Shown here: positions 40,760 to 49,982 of the stretch, piece after piece | Layout of the letters: each line of letters starts with the position of its first letter | How positions within the stretch are numbered: position 1 is the first letter of the stretch | Position numbers and translations under genes: made by a program | Notes under the pieces: generated by a model | Told to the model about the DNA's origin: nothing | What the model saw: the letters and a program-made list of their open reading frames with translations, nothing else | Databases searched by the model: none | Assembly: GCA_021790935.1 (NCBI GenBank) | Contig: JAJYFL010000002.1 | Span: forward strand, 62,001 to 126,000 | Length of the DNA stretch: 64,000 nucleotides | Direction: 5' to 3' | Source: a bacterium | GTDB lineage: Bacteria > Vulcanimicrobiota > Vulcanimicrobiia > Vulcanimicrobiales > Vulcanimicrobiaceae

Positions 40760-41293
40760 GTGACCAAACGCCTCACATGGATATACTGGGCGGTCGGCTT
40801 GCTGGTGGCGGCGATCGTCGTGGCAGGCTATTTTCGTAATGGCCCACCCCATGCTGCGGGCCCGGCTGCGCTTGCCGGCCATAGAGCTCCGAGCTTCGAG
40901 GTGCGCTCGCTCGATGGCAAGCAAGGCTCGTTGGCGCAGTATCGCGGGCACATCGTTTTCATGAATCTTTGGGCTTCGTGGTGTCCGCCGTGCCGCCTCG
41001 AGATGCCGGATCTCCAGCGCTTTTACGCGGCCTACAGATCGCGCAACGTGGTCGTGCTGGGCGTCAATCAGGGCGAATCCGCACGCCGGGCGCGAGCCTT
41101 TGCAGATTCGCTCGGCATCCACTTTCCCGTATTGCTGGACGAAGATCAGCAGTACGGACGCGTCTATGCGGCCCTGGGTCTGCCGACCACGATCGTCATC
41201 GATCCGGCCGGCATCGTCGAACGCGGCTTCGACGGGCCGCTCACCTACGACCAGATGGTCGCAGCCGTTCGGCCGCTCCTGCGGAGAAAGTAG
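40760..41293 (+). CDS. TlpA/ResA-like thiol-disulfide oxidoreductase
   Basis: A 177-aa membrane-anchored thioredoxin-fold protein. One N-terminal helix (WAVGLLVAAIVVAGYF) anchors it with the domain outside the cytoplasm. The redox motif is W-C75-P-P-C78, followed by the cis-Pro region LGLPTTIVID. It reduces or isomerises exported thiols, often in cytochrome c maturation. AGGAG lies about 5 nt before GTG 40760 (a TTG one codon earlier is possible). A membrane protein gene follows 3 bp later. Confidence 0.87.
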   Translation: MTKRLTWIYWAVGLLVAAIVVAGYFRNGPPHAAGPAALAGHRAPSFEVRSLDGKQGSLAQYRGHIVFMNLWASWCPPCRLEMPDLQRFYAAYRSRNVVVLGVNQGESARRARAFADSLGIHFPVLLDEDQQYGRVYAALGLPTTIVIDPAGIVERGFDGPLTYDQMVAAVRPLLRRK

Positions 41294-41296
41294 TTC

Positions 41297-42226
41297 GTGG
41301 GCTCGTTGTTCTTCGCGGCGGCGGCCGCTGTCGTTATGGTCGCCGTCCAGGATATCTGGCCGGGAAGGCCCGTCTACCAGTATGGCTGGTACAACGCGAT
41401 CGTTGCGGCGGCGATCGCGTACGCGCTCTTTCGGATGCAGGCGCTTCGGCGCTCCCGGCCCGGCCTCACCGGTGCGGCGGCGGTGCTGCTGCTGGGCGCC
41501 GGCGTCGTTGCGTTTGCAGGCATCGCCAGCGGTCTGCTCGGACCCGGACCGCATACGGTGATCGGTGCGCCCGGCTCGACCGTCCACGACGCGGATCTCG
41601 GCGGCTCGCTCGTCTTTCCGTTCCTGCAATCTGATGGCGCCGGCACGGGCAGCGTAACGGTGGATCTGCGCCGCGCGGGCGCGGCGCAGATAGCGATCCC
41701 GCCGAATCGTCGCCGCTACGTTGGAGGCTTCATCCTTCGGCAACGCCCGCGACCGGTGGTTCACGTCAGCGTGCGCGACGCGCGCGGCAACCATCTCACG
41801 ATCACGCAACCGGCCAACAGCGTCTTCTTGTCGCCGGTTCTGCTGATGGCGCAGTCGACGACGATCGCCGGAATGACGGTGCCGTTCGATAGCTTTGCCG
41901 TGCCGGCGGCGGCACGGCAAGTCAAGGCCGTGCTGTTCTCCGCGCAGCAGGCGGCGCAACTGCACGCGAGCCCGCCGCTCGATGGTCTACCGGCGGTGCT
42001 CTTCGCCGTCTCGACGAGCGGGGACCAGGTTTTACCCGGCGGCATCGGCATCGTCGCCGACGGCTCCAGCCGGTCGATCGGCGGTCTCAACCTGACCGCG
42101 AAGGTCGCCTCCTATCCCGCGATAGTCGCCGTCTCGGCGCCATCGTTCTTCGTGCTCTGGATCGGCGTGGCAATCTTTCTTGCGGGTGCCGCCGGGCTCG
42201 CGATACGCTACCGGGCCCGCGTATAA
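41297..42226 (+). CDS. Membrane protein with periplasmic beta domain
   Basis: A 309-aa protein with three hydrophobic segments near the start (LFFAAAAAVVMVAV, NAIVAAAIAYALFRM, AVLLLGAGVVAFAGI). A large beta-rich soluble part follows (VFPFLQSDGAG...VASYPAIVAV), then a final helix (FFVLWIGVAIFLAGAAGL). The overall plan resembles ResB-type cytochrome c biogenesis proteins beside a ResA, but I see no heme motif and do not assign it. It starts with GTG three bases after the TlpA-like gene. The sequence TATAACGCG is repeated at its stop. Confidence 0.55.
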   Translation: MGSLFFAAAAAVVMVAVQDIWPGRPVYQYGWYNAIVAAAIAYALFRMQALRRSRPGLTGAAAVLLLGAGVVAFAGIASGLLGPGPHTVIGAPGSTVHDADLGGSLVFPFLQSDGAGTGSVTVDLRRAGAAQIAIPPNRRRYVGGFILRQRPRPVVHVSVRDARGNHLTITQPANSVFLSPVLLMAQSTTIAGMTVPFDSFAVPAAARQVKAVLFSAQQAAQLHASPPLDGLPAVLFAVSTSGDQVLPGGIGIVADGSSRSIGGLNLTAKVASYPAIVAVSAPSFFVLWIGVAIFLAGAAGLAIRYRARV

Positions 42227-42239
42227 CGCGTATAACGCG

Positions 42240-43571
42240 TTAGAATCCCGTTCCGCTGCTGAACGTGAAGTTCTCGATCTTCACCGCGGGGACGACGATC
42301 GAATAGGAGTAGCCGCCGGTCCGAGACAACTCGCTTGCAAACTCGCAATGACGCAACGCCTCGAGGATGCTTTGGTTGAAGCGCATGTTGCGCACGCCGC
42401 CCGTCACCTTTCCATCTTCGATGAGGAAGGTTCCGTCGCGGGTCATGCCGGTTACGATCGCCTTCTTTTGGTCGACGGTGCGAATGTACCAGAAGCGGGT
42501 AACGAGCAGACCGCGCTTGGTCTCGGCAACGAGTTGCGCGGCGTTCTTGCTTCCGGCGGAGACGACGAGATTCCGGGCCTGCGGTCCCGACGCGTTCGGG
42601 GCCGGGAGCGCATGCCCGGTGTTCTCGCGGCCGAGTTTGTGCGCCCAGTAGCTGTCCGTGACGATGGCACGGGCGACGCCGTGCTCGACGAGCGCCAGAC
42701 GTTTGGTTGGGAATCCCTCGAAATCGAAGGGCATGCCGGGCGCGAGTGGCTGCGCGTAGTCGTCGGAAATCGTGACGTTTTCACCAAGATACGTGCGGCC
42801 GAGTCCGTCGCTGAGGAACGACGAGCCCTCGTCGAACGAGAGCGCAGAGAAGTGATCGGCGATATAGGAGAAGAGCTCGCCGAAGGCAGCCGGTTCGAGG
42901 ATCACGGTCCAGGGGCCGGGTTCGACATCCCTCGGATGCGCGGATTCGCGGGCCTTGCGTGCGGCGATCGCGCCGAGCAGGGTCCCGTCGAGGCGCCGCA
43001 CGTCGGTGTCGTAGGCCTCGGCGAAGCCGCTGGAATCGCCGCCGTTCATTTTGACGTTTGCGGCGGCATCCGAACCGTCGAACGAGGCGCGCGCTCCGTT
43101 CGAGTTCGCGACCGTAATGCCGCCGCGTTCGGTCGCTGCGTATCCAGCGGCCCATAGCCCATCGGCTTCGCCGGCGCGGAAGATATCCTCGCAGATCTGC
43201 GCGCGAAGCTGGGGCGTCGCGCGGGCGGTAGCCTCGGCGAAGGCCTCCGCCGGAGCGGGCGGCGGCGCGCCGACCGGGAGTGCGGGCTGTTCGGGATCGG
43301 CCGGTGCGTGCCGAGCGATCGCGAGCGCGCGCGCTACGACGTCGCGCAGCGACGGCTCGTCGAGTACGTTGGTGCGGGCTACGCCGGTGCGCCCTTCGGC
43401 GATCGCGCGAACGGCGATCGAGAGGTCGGCGCTCGCGACGTTCTGATGGATCGCGTCGTGCGTGAACCGCGAGAGCGAAGCGTCGCGGTCGACGAGCAGA
43501 ACCTCGGTTTGATCGGCCTGGGAGAATGCGAGGACGCGCCGCGCGAGATCCTCCCGCTGCTCTCTATCCAC
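42240..43571 (-). CDS. tldE: TldE/PmbA metalloprotease partner
   Basis: A 443-aa TldE. It lacks the HExxxH zinc motif of TldD, as TldE proteins do, and shows the family blocks GMPFDFEGFPTKRLALVEHG and VTGGVRNMRFNQSI. It forms a heterodimer with TldD that degrades unfolded peptides and processes some ribosomal peptides. GTG 43571 overlaps the tldD stop by 8 nt (GTGGATAG). No small precursor peptide is visible beside it. Confidence 0.9.
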   Translation of the reverse strand: MDREQREDLARRVLAFSQADQTEVLLVDRDASLSRFTHDAIHQNVASADLSIAVRAIAEGRTGVARTNVLDEPSLRDVVARALAIARHAPADPEQPALPVGAPPPAPAEAFAEATARATPQLRAQICEDIFRAGEADGLWAAGYAATERGGITVANSNGARASFDGSDAAANVKMNGGDSSGFAEAYDTDVRRLDGTLLGAIAARKARESAHPRDVEPGPWTVILEPAAFGELFSYIADHFSALSFDEGSSFLSDGLGRTYLGENVTISDDYAQPLAPGMPFDFEGFPTKRLALVEHGVARAIVTDSYWAHKLGRENTGHALPAPNASGPQARNLVVSAGSKNAAQLVAETKRGLLVTRFWYIRTVDQKKAIVTGMTRDGTFLIEDGKVTGGVRNMRFNQSILEALRHCEFASELSRTGGYSYSIVVPAVKIENFTFSSGTGF

Positions 43572-45015
43572 CGTAGCCCACTCCCACGCGTACCCCGCGA
43601 AAACGTGCCGGCGAGGCGGCTTGCGTCGTGCGGCCGGACTGCATCGGTTCCCCTTTGCCGCAGTTTGGCGTGCCCCACGCGACCCACGACGCGGCGTCGG
43701 CGACCGCGTCGCACGAATTCCAGAACGCGGGGGTGATCCCACCGTAGGTGGGATTCTTCAACAGGCGACCGCGCTTGCCGTTTTTTATCTCCCACGCGAT
43801 CTCGCAACCGAACTGAAAATTCAGGCGGTGATCGTCGATGGACCACGAGCGGTTGCTCTCCATGTAGATTCCGTCGCGCACGTCGTCGAAAAGATGCTCG
43901 AACGGTATCTCGCCCGGCCGCAGGTTCAAATTGCACATGCGGATCATGGGTACGTACTCCCAACTCTCCGCGCGCACGCATGCATTGCTGTCGCGCCCGA
44001 TGAGCCGTGCGGTATCGTTGCTCATCTCGTATCCGACCAGCACTCCGTCGCGAACGATATCCGAGCGTACGCTCCGGCTGCCCTCGTCGTCATAGCCCAC
44101 GGTCGCCATACCGCCCGGCATGGTGTTGTCGATCGATATCGTGACGATCTCCGAACCATATTTCAGCTTGTCGAGCTGGTCGAGTTCTAGGAAACTGACG
44201 CCGGAGAAATTTGCCTCCCAGCCCATTACGCGATCGAGTTCGGCCGGATGGCCGCACGATTCGTGTATCTGCAAGGAGACCTGCGAGCCGCCTAGGACGA
44301 CATCGGTTACGCCGCTGGGCGCCTGCGGCGCCGAAAGGAGCGCGACCGCCTCTTCGGCGATGCGCTGTGCGTTCTCGCGAAGGCCGGCGCGTTCGACGAT
44401 CTCCCATCCGCCCGAAGCGTAGAGCCCGATATCGCCCGGAAACGTTCGCGTCTGCACGTCGCCGTTGCCGACGGCGAGTGCCTGCAGCCCGCAACCCGTC
44501 TGGCGAATCGATTGCTCGATCTTCGAGCCGATCGTGCTGTAAAAATACTTGTCGGTGCGCCATAGATCGATCCAGGCGCGCCCCACGCCGATCTGGGGAC
44601 CGGCGTGCAGCAGGCGTTCGGCTTCGAGCAGAAGGTTGACGCGATCGTTCAGCGGCACGTCTTCAGGATCGCGATGCACTGGGGTGGCGAAGACGTCGGC
44701 ATACGCTTTCGGCGGTGCTTCGCCGAACCGGCGGCGGGCGATCGCCGCGCCGGCCTTAGCGATCTCGACGGCACGTGCCGCGGTGCGATCCAATCCGGCG
44801 TCGCTCGTATCGGAGGCGGCCGCAAAGCCCCACGTCCCGTCGACGAGCGCGCGGATTCCATACCCGCGGCTGGTGGAGTCCGAGAGCGTTGCGACGACGC
44901 CGTTGCGCGCCTCGATGCGCTCGGTACGCGCGACCTCGAAACGAATGTCGGCATAGGCGGCTCCGCGCGCGGAGGCGGTATCGAGCGCGCGCGAAGCCGT
45001 CGAATCAAAACTCAT
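43564..45015 (-). CDS. tldD: TldD metalloprotease subunit
   Basis: A 483-aa TldD with the zinc motif H-E-S-C-G-H near residue 250 and the distal CNLNLRPGE cysteine region typical of the family. Paired with TldE it forms the active protease, which acts on unfolded or ribosomally made modified peptides. ATG 45015 follows the glycosidase-family gene stop by 7 bp. The tldE GTG overlaps its stop. Confidence 0.93.
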   Translation of the reverse strand: MSFDSTASRALDTASARGAAYADIRFEVARTERIEARNGVVATLSDSTSRGYGIRALVDGTWGFAAASDTSDAGLDRTAARAVEIAKAGAAIARRRFGEAPPKAYADVFATPVHRDPEDVPLNDRVNLLLEAERLLHAGPQIGVGRAWIDLWRTDKYFYSTIGSKIEQSIRQTGCGLQALAVGNGDVQTRTFPGDIGLYASGGWEIVERAGLRENAQRIAEEAVALLSAPQAPSGVTDVVLGGSQVSLQIHESCGHPAELDRVMGWEANFSGVSFLELDQLDKLKYGSEIVTISIDNTMPGGMATVGYDDEGSRSVRSDIVRDGVLVGYEMSNDTARLIGRDSNACVRAESWEYVPMIRMCNLNLRPGEIPFEHLFDDVRDGIYMESNRSWSIDDHRLNFQFGCEIAWEIKNGKRGRLLKNPTYGGITPAFWNSCDAVADAASWVAWGTPNCGKGEPMQSGRTTQAASPARFRGVRVGVGYGG

Positions 45016-45022
45016 CGCCGCA

Positions 45023-47197
45023 CTAGTTCCGGGGAGAGGGACCGCTGCCTGCCAGGGTCGTGCGAACGTTGCGAATGGCGATGCTGCCGGCGACGACGAC
45101 TGGGGCGCCACCAAACCTGCTGACGACGTACAGCGACTGCAGCGTTGCCGCTCCCTGGAGGCTAGGCGGAAGACGCACGGAGACGCTCCGCCAACCGGTC
45201 CAGGTGATTCGCGCGACGGTGACGAGCGCGCGGCCGTACGCCCCACTCGCGAACGCCGCGCGCAGAACTTCGCCGTTGCCGTCGCCTAGGACGTTCATGC
45301 GCAAGCCGATGGTTCCGGCGGGGAGCGCGATCGGCCCGGCCATATATGCGGCGCGTTCGCCGCCGGTGAAATCGTAGCGCAGAGCGATGCATTCCGGGCA
45401 AGGCGTGCCCGGCGCCAGCCCGCCCGGATCGCCGCGCGGATACGTGACGAAGCGGACGCGTGCGGCAATATCTAACGGGCGCTCGTGCTGGCCGACGAAG
45501 ACGTGCGCGTCGGCCGCGCTCGTTCCGAGGCGCGCGGTCACGACCGCGTCGTGCGATCCCGCAACGAAGAGGCCATCGCCGCTGACGCGTCCCGCGGTCG
45601 CGTTCCAGGCCACGCGCTCGGGAAGCGCGATCGGATAACCGCGGCGGTCGAAGGCTCGCACGACCAGGTGCGCGCGTCCTCCGGGCGGCAGATCGAGCGT
45701 ATGGGGAAAGATCTCGACGCGCGCGGCCGCATCGAAGACGCGCACGGGAATCTCGGTTGAGAGATTGCCGCGCGCGACGCGCAGGATGCCGGTCTCCGGT
45801 GTCGCGCCCGCGACGAACGCGGTGGCGTTTGCGCTCCCGAGCGTCGCCGGCCGGCTGCTGAATCGTGCAGCGCCGAGCGTAGCGAGCAGGTGGCCGCCAG
45901 CGTCGGTAGTGGCGACGTGCAGCGGAACCGTCGCGCCCACGAACGCGCGGATCGTCTGCGGCGTAACCGCCAAGCGCGCCGGCGGACCGAGCGGTGCGTG
46001 GCTGTACACGAACAATCCGTCGGCGACGGGGCGTTCGTTGCCGTCGGAGGGTGCGTTGCGCAAGACGGCGCCCGCGTAGCCCAAACGGCGCGCGACCAAC
46101 GTCGAACTTCCTCCGCCGTCAAACGCCATTCCCTCGGTTGCGCCGAACGCGAGCATGAGCGCGGCAAACTGCGGGCGCGTCAAGCCGATCGAGAGCGCCG
46201 GCTGGCGGCCGTCGACTTCGAAGAGCAGCAGCGTGCCGGCGGCCGTTACGGCCGCCCCGCTACACGGGATCGGATCCGCGAACCCGCCGCCCGACGGTCC
46301 GTCCGGATCGTCGTACGGCATCCCGTCTTTGACGAGCAGCGGACCTCCGCCGACGGCGGCGACGACGCCGGCGAGCGACGGCGTCGTATCGTCTTCAGCC
46401 TCGATGGTGCTGCCCGCGCCGAGAGCGCCGACCGTGCCGTATGCATCGAGGCCGACGGCGAGATAGTAACCGGGCGGCTGCGTTACGGTGTTGTCGTCGA
46501 TGCCGGTCACGCGATAGCGCGCGAACGGCGGCGTTCCGCCGAGCGGCTCAAGCGCGGCAAGCGTAAGATTCTGTTCCGGTGCGACCGGGCCGAACTCAGG
46601 CGTTAATATCGCGGTGCCGTCCTCGGGAGGAGGCAGTGCGTTGACGCCGTCGAGTTGGGCGTAGGTGCCGTCCGGGAGTTGTAGGCTTGCGCCGAAGGTG
46701 AACTGCTTGAAGAGGACGGTGCGCCGAGCCGTTACCGCAAGCGCGTATCGAGGCCGGGGCAGATGCAGCAGGCTCCCGTTCTCGACGAGAATATTGGTCG
46801 GTTGATTGGTTGCGCCGATATCGAAATAGTCGCCGTTGATGCCGGCGACCGCGCCGGTGCGCTGCGCCATAGCGGAGACGGTTTCGCCGTTCGAGGTCAG
46901 CTCGTTGGAGGCGAGTGCCGTTTGCAGAGAGACGCTCGGGTCGTGCAGGTCGACGGCGACCACGCGAACCGCGAGCGGCCCGTCGGCGGTGACCATCTCG
47001 TAGAAGCCGTAGGTAACGCCCGGCGCTACGAACGAGATCGTTGGCGCGTCGGTCACGATCTTCGGGAAAGGGGCGGCCGGCAGCGGTGCCTTTGGCAGCG
47101 GCGACGCCCCGGCGCGTGCGCCGCCGAGCCAAGCGGCGACGAAAAAGAAGAACGCGGCGCAGCGCAGCGTCGTCATGCCCGAAATACGTTCGGACAC
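45023..47197 (-). CDS. Secreted phosphodiester-glycosidase (NAGPA) family protein
   Basis: A 724-aa exported protein. A signal peptide (FFFFVAAWLGGARAGA, perhaps from the internal ATG at residue 8) precedes a NAGPA/DUF2233 domain of about 350 residues with INGDYFD, the SGGGFADPIPCSGAAVT segment and a terminal MAFDGGGSSTLV block that holds the catalytic Asp region. C-terminal beta-sandwich modules (PPARLAVTPQTIRAF...) follow. Such proteins cleave N-acetylglucosamine phosphodiesters or wall glycopolymers; the substrate here is unknown. Confidence 0.83.
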   Translation of the reverse strand: MSERISGMTTLRCAAFFFFVAAWLGGARAGASPLPKAPLPAAPFPKIVTDAPTISFVAPGVTYGFYEMVTADGPLAVRVVAVDLHDPSVSLQTALASNELTSNGETVSAMAQRTGAVAGINGDYFDIGATNQPTNILVENGSLLHLPRPRYALAVTARRTVLFKQFTFGASLQLPDGTYAQLDGVNALPPPEDGTAILTPEFGPVAPEQNLTLAALEPLGGTPPFARYRVTGIDDNTVTQPPGYYLAVGLDAYGTVGALGAGSTIEAEDDTTPSLAGVVAAVGGGPLLVKDGMPYDDPDGPSGGGFADPIPCSGAAVTAAGTLLLFEVDGRQPALSIGLTRPQFAALMLAFGATEGMAFDGGGSSTLVARRLGYAGAVLRNAPSDGNERPVADGLFVYSHAPLGPPARLAVTPQTIRAFVGATVPLHVATTDAGGHLLATLGAARFSSRPATLGSANATAFVAGATPETGILRVARGNLSTEIPVRVFDAAARVEIFPHTLDLPPGGRAHLVVRAFDRRGYPIALPERVAWNATAGRVSGDGLFVAGSHDAVVTARLGTSAADAHVFVGQHERPLDIAARVRFVTYPRGDPGGLAPGTPCPECIALRYDFTGGERAAYMAGPIALPAGTIGLRMNVLGDGNGEVLRAAFASGAYGRALVTVARITWTGWRSVSVRLPPSLQGAATLQSLYVVSRFGGAPVVVAGSIAIRNVRTTLAGSGPSPRN

Positions 47198-47203
47198 GGA
47201 TCC

Positions 47204-48442
47204 TTAGTTCCCGACGGCGACGTCGAGCGGAAAGCCGCCGGTGCGGAAAGGCGCGCCGCGCACGCGGGTCAGGGTGGCGACATTGAAGACGTCGACCTCG
47301 TTTGCCCGGGCGCACGGAACGTAGAGGCGGTTGCTGCGTGCGTCGAAGTGCGGCAGCCACGGCGTCGAACAGGTGCGCAGCGGCGCGTGCGTCGCGCGCA
47401 GCGTCCTCGCGTCGAGGACGTAGACGAGATTGGCACCTTCGTCCGTGACGAAGACGGAATGCGTGCGCGGGTCGAAGGCAATGCCGAGCGGAAGCGTCAT
47501 GCGGGCGCTTCGCGCGACGATGCGCCCCTGCGGCGAACCTACGTCGATCGCGGCGACGTAGCCGCCGCCGTCGCGCATCGACGGGCTCGTGTTCGACGCG
47601 ACGAAGAGCCGCTGCGCCGCGGTGTCGAGTGCCAGTCCGAAGGTGCGCGGCACGCTGCGATATCGTCGGAGGATCCGCATCGTCCGCGCGTCGACGGCAG
47701 CGACGCTCGCATCGTTGACGTTGCCGACGTATACGATCTGGCGCTGCGGATCCAGCGCGAGGCCCTCGGCCGTCATGCCGGTCCTCGTCGTGCGAATCTT
47801 CCGGCCGGCGATGCGCGTGAGCGCGCCGTAGCCGCCGCCGGCGTCCCGGTCGCTCACGAAGACGGCGTGCAGCGCGGGGTCTTCGAGCACTTCGTTACCG
47901 AAGGCGACGCCTGCGACCCTTCGGATTCGCCACGGCGCGCGCGCGATCGAAACGAGCGAATCGCCCGTGGTGATCGGCGCGTCGATCGTGCCGTCGCGTT
48001 CGAATGCGACGCCGCCTGGTGCCCCGTGCGTCGGCACGACGCCGACGACCGCGAACGTGCGCGGGTCGTGCAAGACGATGCCGTCGTCGTAGGTTGCGAC
48101 CGCGATAAGCGGAGCCGCGGCTTCGGGCGGGGGTACGATTCGCAGCGCAGCCATCCCCACGGCACTCGCGCTCGTAGCGACGATCGTCGCCTCGAACGGC
48201 ATCGCGGCGGCGGGGGCCAGATAATCGTGTGCGGCGATGCTTCCAGGGCCGATCACCGATAGTGCGTACGAATCGCTCGAACTGCGGAGGCCGATGGGAA
48301 TGCTGCTGCCCGCGATGTACGGCATGCGGGTGACGTCCAGCGCGATCGTTCCGAAGCGGTGAGACGCCGGCGGGCGTGCGGCGGCTCCGGCGAGCGCCAG
48401 CGCCGTCGCGCCGGCGAGCGCGCGCAGCCACGATCCGCGCAT
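47204..48442 (-). CDS. Secreted YVTN-type beta-propeller protein
   Basis: A 412-aa exported protein with a signal peptide (LRALAGATALALAGAAA). It has repeated propeller strands of the YVTN class (IVYVGNVNDASVAAVDARTM, LFVASNTSPSM, SVFVTDEGANLVYVLDARTL, RLYVPCARANEVDVFNVATL). It probably binds a partner or surface ligand. It lies between the repeat element and the NAGPA-type gene and is likely co-transcribed with the latter (6-bp gap). Confidence 0.82.
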   Translation of the reverse strand: MRGSWLRALAGATALALAGAAARPPASHRFGTIALDVTRMPYIAGSSIPIGLRSSSDSYALSVIGPGSIAAHDYLAPAAAMPFEATIVATSASAVGMAALRIVPPPEAAAPLIAVATYDDGIVLHDPRTFAVVGVVPTHGAPGGVAFERDGTIDAPITTGDSLVSIARAPWRIRRVAGVAFGNEVLEDPALHAVFVSDRDAGGGYGALTRIAGRKIRTTRTGMTAEGLALDPQRQIVYVGNVNDASVAAVDARTMRILRRYRSVPRTFGLALDTAAQRLFVASNTSPSMRDGGGYVAAIDVGSPQGRIVARSARMTLPLGIAFDPRTHSVFVTDEGANLVYVLDARTLRATHAPLRTCSTPWLPHFDARSNRLYVPCARANEVDVFNVATLTRVRGAPFRTGGFPLDVAVGN

Positions 48443-48463
48443 GCGTCAGTTCCTCCGTTCGGC

Positions 48464-48630
48464 TAGGAGGCTGTCGGAGTTAAGCACGTTTCCGTCTTTG
48501 GGCCGCCTTTTGCCCGAATACTTCGTTGCTCATCAGTCACGAAGCTACGGCTTCGCTCCTTCTTCGCGCCTCGTCTCCGAACAAAATTCGGCGCCAAATC
48601 CGAAAACGGCTCAACTCCGACAGCCTCCTA
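48464..48630 (+). repeat. 167-bp inverted-repeat element, copy 3
   Basis: Identical in length and orientation to copy 2, with terminal arms TAGGAGGCTGTCGGAGTT and perfect complement. It separates the nitrilase-family gene from the beta-propeller gene. Here the upstream gene reads seven codons into the element (ending GGCRS) before a TGA inside it. In copies 1 and 2 the outer TAG itself is the stop. Internal bases differ from copies 1 and 2 at few positions. Confidence 0.85.
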
Positions 48631-49918
48631 GATCGTGCACGCGCTCGAGCCCCGCGAGTACGTCCGTGCCCGGTGCGACGTGCGTCTGTGCGGTGCGTGA
48701 CGGATCGAGCGTGAAACTCGCGAGTTCGTAACCGTCGAAGGTCCCGCACACGATCGCACCGTCGGGATCGGCGGCGCAAGCCCGTCGTCGCTCGATGTCG
48801 ATCGCCACTACGTACATGCGTAGTTCGAGCGCGCGCGCGCGCATCACCTCGTCCCGCCAGGCGGCGGCGGCGCGCGTCTCCCAGACCGCTAGTTGGTAGC
48901 CCGCGCGCCGATAGACCTCGAGTCCTGCGGGATCAAAGATCGCCGCATCGTCAACGAACGCCGTCGGAACGAGCGCATCGAGGGCGGCGCGCGCCGCGTC
49001 GGGTGCGCCGGGAGCGATCGATGCCTGAACTTCGAGGATGCGCAACCGTTCGGGCGTTGCGGCGGTGGGTGCGATCGCCGAGATGGCGATGCGGATCGAG
49101 CGCGCGCAGGCCGTACGCGAGGACGGCGCGGGCAGATGCGCTCGCTGCGCGGCGGGTCGTGCGAGTTCCACCTTGGCCGCGAGCGTATCGTCGCCGTCTT
49201 GCGATGCGAGCGCGGTAAGCGTTCCGTCCGCCGCGACGATCTGGCTCTTGCCGCAATAGAGCACGCAGCCGCGCTCGACGCCCGTTTTGTTCGCTGCGAC
49301 GAACGGTACGCGGTTCTCCTTCGCGCGTACGCGCACGAGCAGATCGGCTTGTGCGTTTTCGAGGTCGTTCGGATTGCGGCCGCTCGAAACCCAGGCGGTC
49401 GGCATGACGAGGATCTCGGCGCCGCGATCGACGAGCGTGCGCGCGATGGTCGGGATGCGGCCATCGGCGCAGACCAGCGCGCCGATCGTGCCGATCTGCG
49501 TCCGAATCGGTTCCAACCGCTCGCCCGCCGAGAACCATTGCCGGTCGAAGTGCCATAGGAACTGCTTGTCGGCCCAGCCGGCAACCGACCCGTCGCCATC
49601 GATCGTGAGCGCGCCGTTATACAGGCGGCCGCCGTCTTGCCGCGCGGCGCCGACGACGATCACGCTCCTCGTGCGGCGCGCAATCTCTCGGAGTTCTTCG
49701 ATCGCGCGCTCCGTTGGGGATGGGTCGTAGGGCTCGTAGCCGATGACGTAGGCGGGCACCGTGCCCTCCGGCAGGACGACGAGCCGCGCCCCGCAGGCGG
49801 CCGCGCGTTCGATGCGCTGCAGTACGGAAGGCCATACGGTCGGGAACGCCTCGCGATCGTGCGCGCGCAGTTGCAGCACACCGACCGCGATCTCGCGCGG
49901 CCGCTTCAGGGAATCCAC
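48611..49918 (-). CDS. Carbon-nitrogen hydrolase (nitrilase superfamily) with a degenerate second domain
   Basis: A 435-aa protein. Residues about 10-265 are a complete nitrilase domain with the Glu (VVLPEGTVPA), Lys (WADKQFLWHF) and Cys (LVCADGRIPT) triad. The remaining part again resembles a nitrilase C-terminal half (ARALELRMYVVAIDI...CGTFDGYELASFTLD) but lacks the triad, as if a tandem copy had decayed. It probably hydrolyses an amide; the substrate is unknown. GTG 49918 is the likeliest start. The last seven residues are encoded by the repeat element. Confidence 0.8.
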   Translation of the reverse strand: MDSLKRPREIAVGVLQLRAHDREAFPTVWPSVLQRIERAAACGARLVVLPEGTVPAYVIGYEPYDPSPTERAIEELREIARRTRSVIVVGAARQDGGRLYNGALTIDGDGSVAGWADKQFLWHFDRQWFSAGERLEPIRTQIGTIGALVCADGRIPTIARTLVDRGAEILVMPTAWVSSGRNPNDLENAQADLLVRVRAKENRVPFVAANKTGVERGCVLYCGKSQIVAADGTLTALASQDGDDTLAAKVELARPAAQRAHLPAPSSRTACARSIRIAISAIAPTAATPERLRILEVQASIAPGAPDAARAALDALVPTAFVDDAAIFDPAGLEVYRRAGYQLAVWETRAAAAWRDEVMRARALELRMYVVAIDIERRRACAADPDGAIVCGTFDGYELASFTLDPSRTAQTHVAPGTDVLAGLERVHDLGGCRS

Positions 49919-49982
49919 AACACGTAGAGAACGTTGTACGGCAAAAGATCTCCTCTTGCGAGAAAGGGCTGTAGGGAAAAGT

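Noticed and set aside
42226-42243. Repeated TATAACGCG at the membrane-protein stop
   Set aside because: Two short copies only; too small to be a binding site or mobile element end without other evidence.
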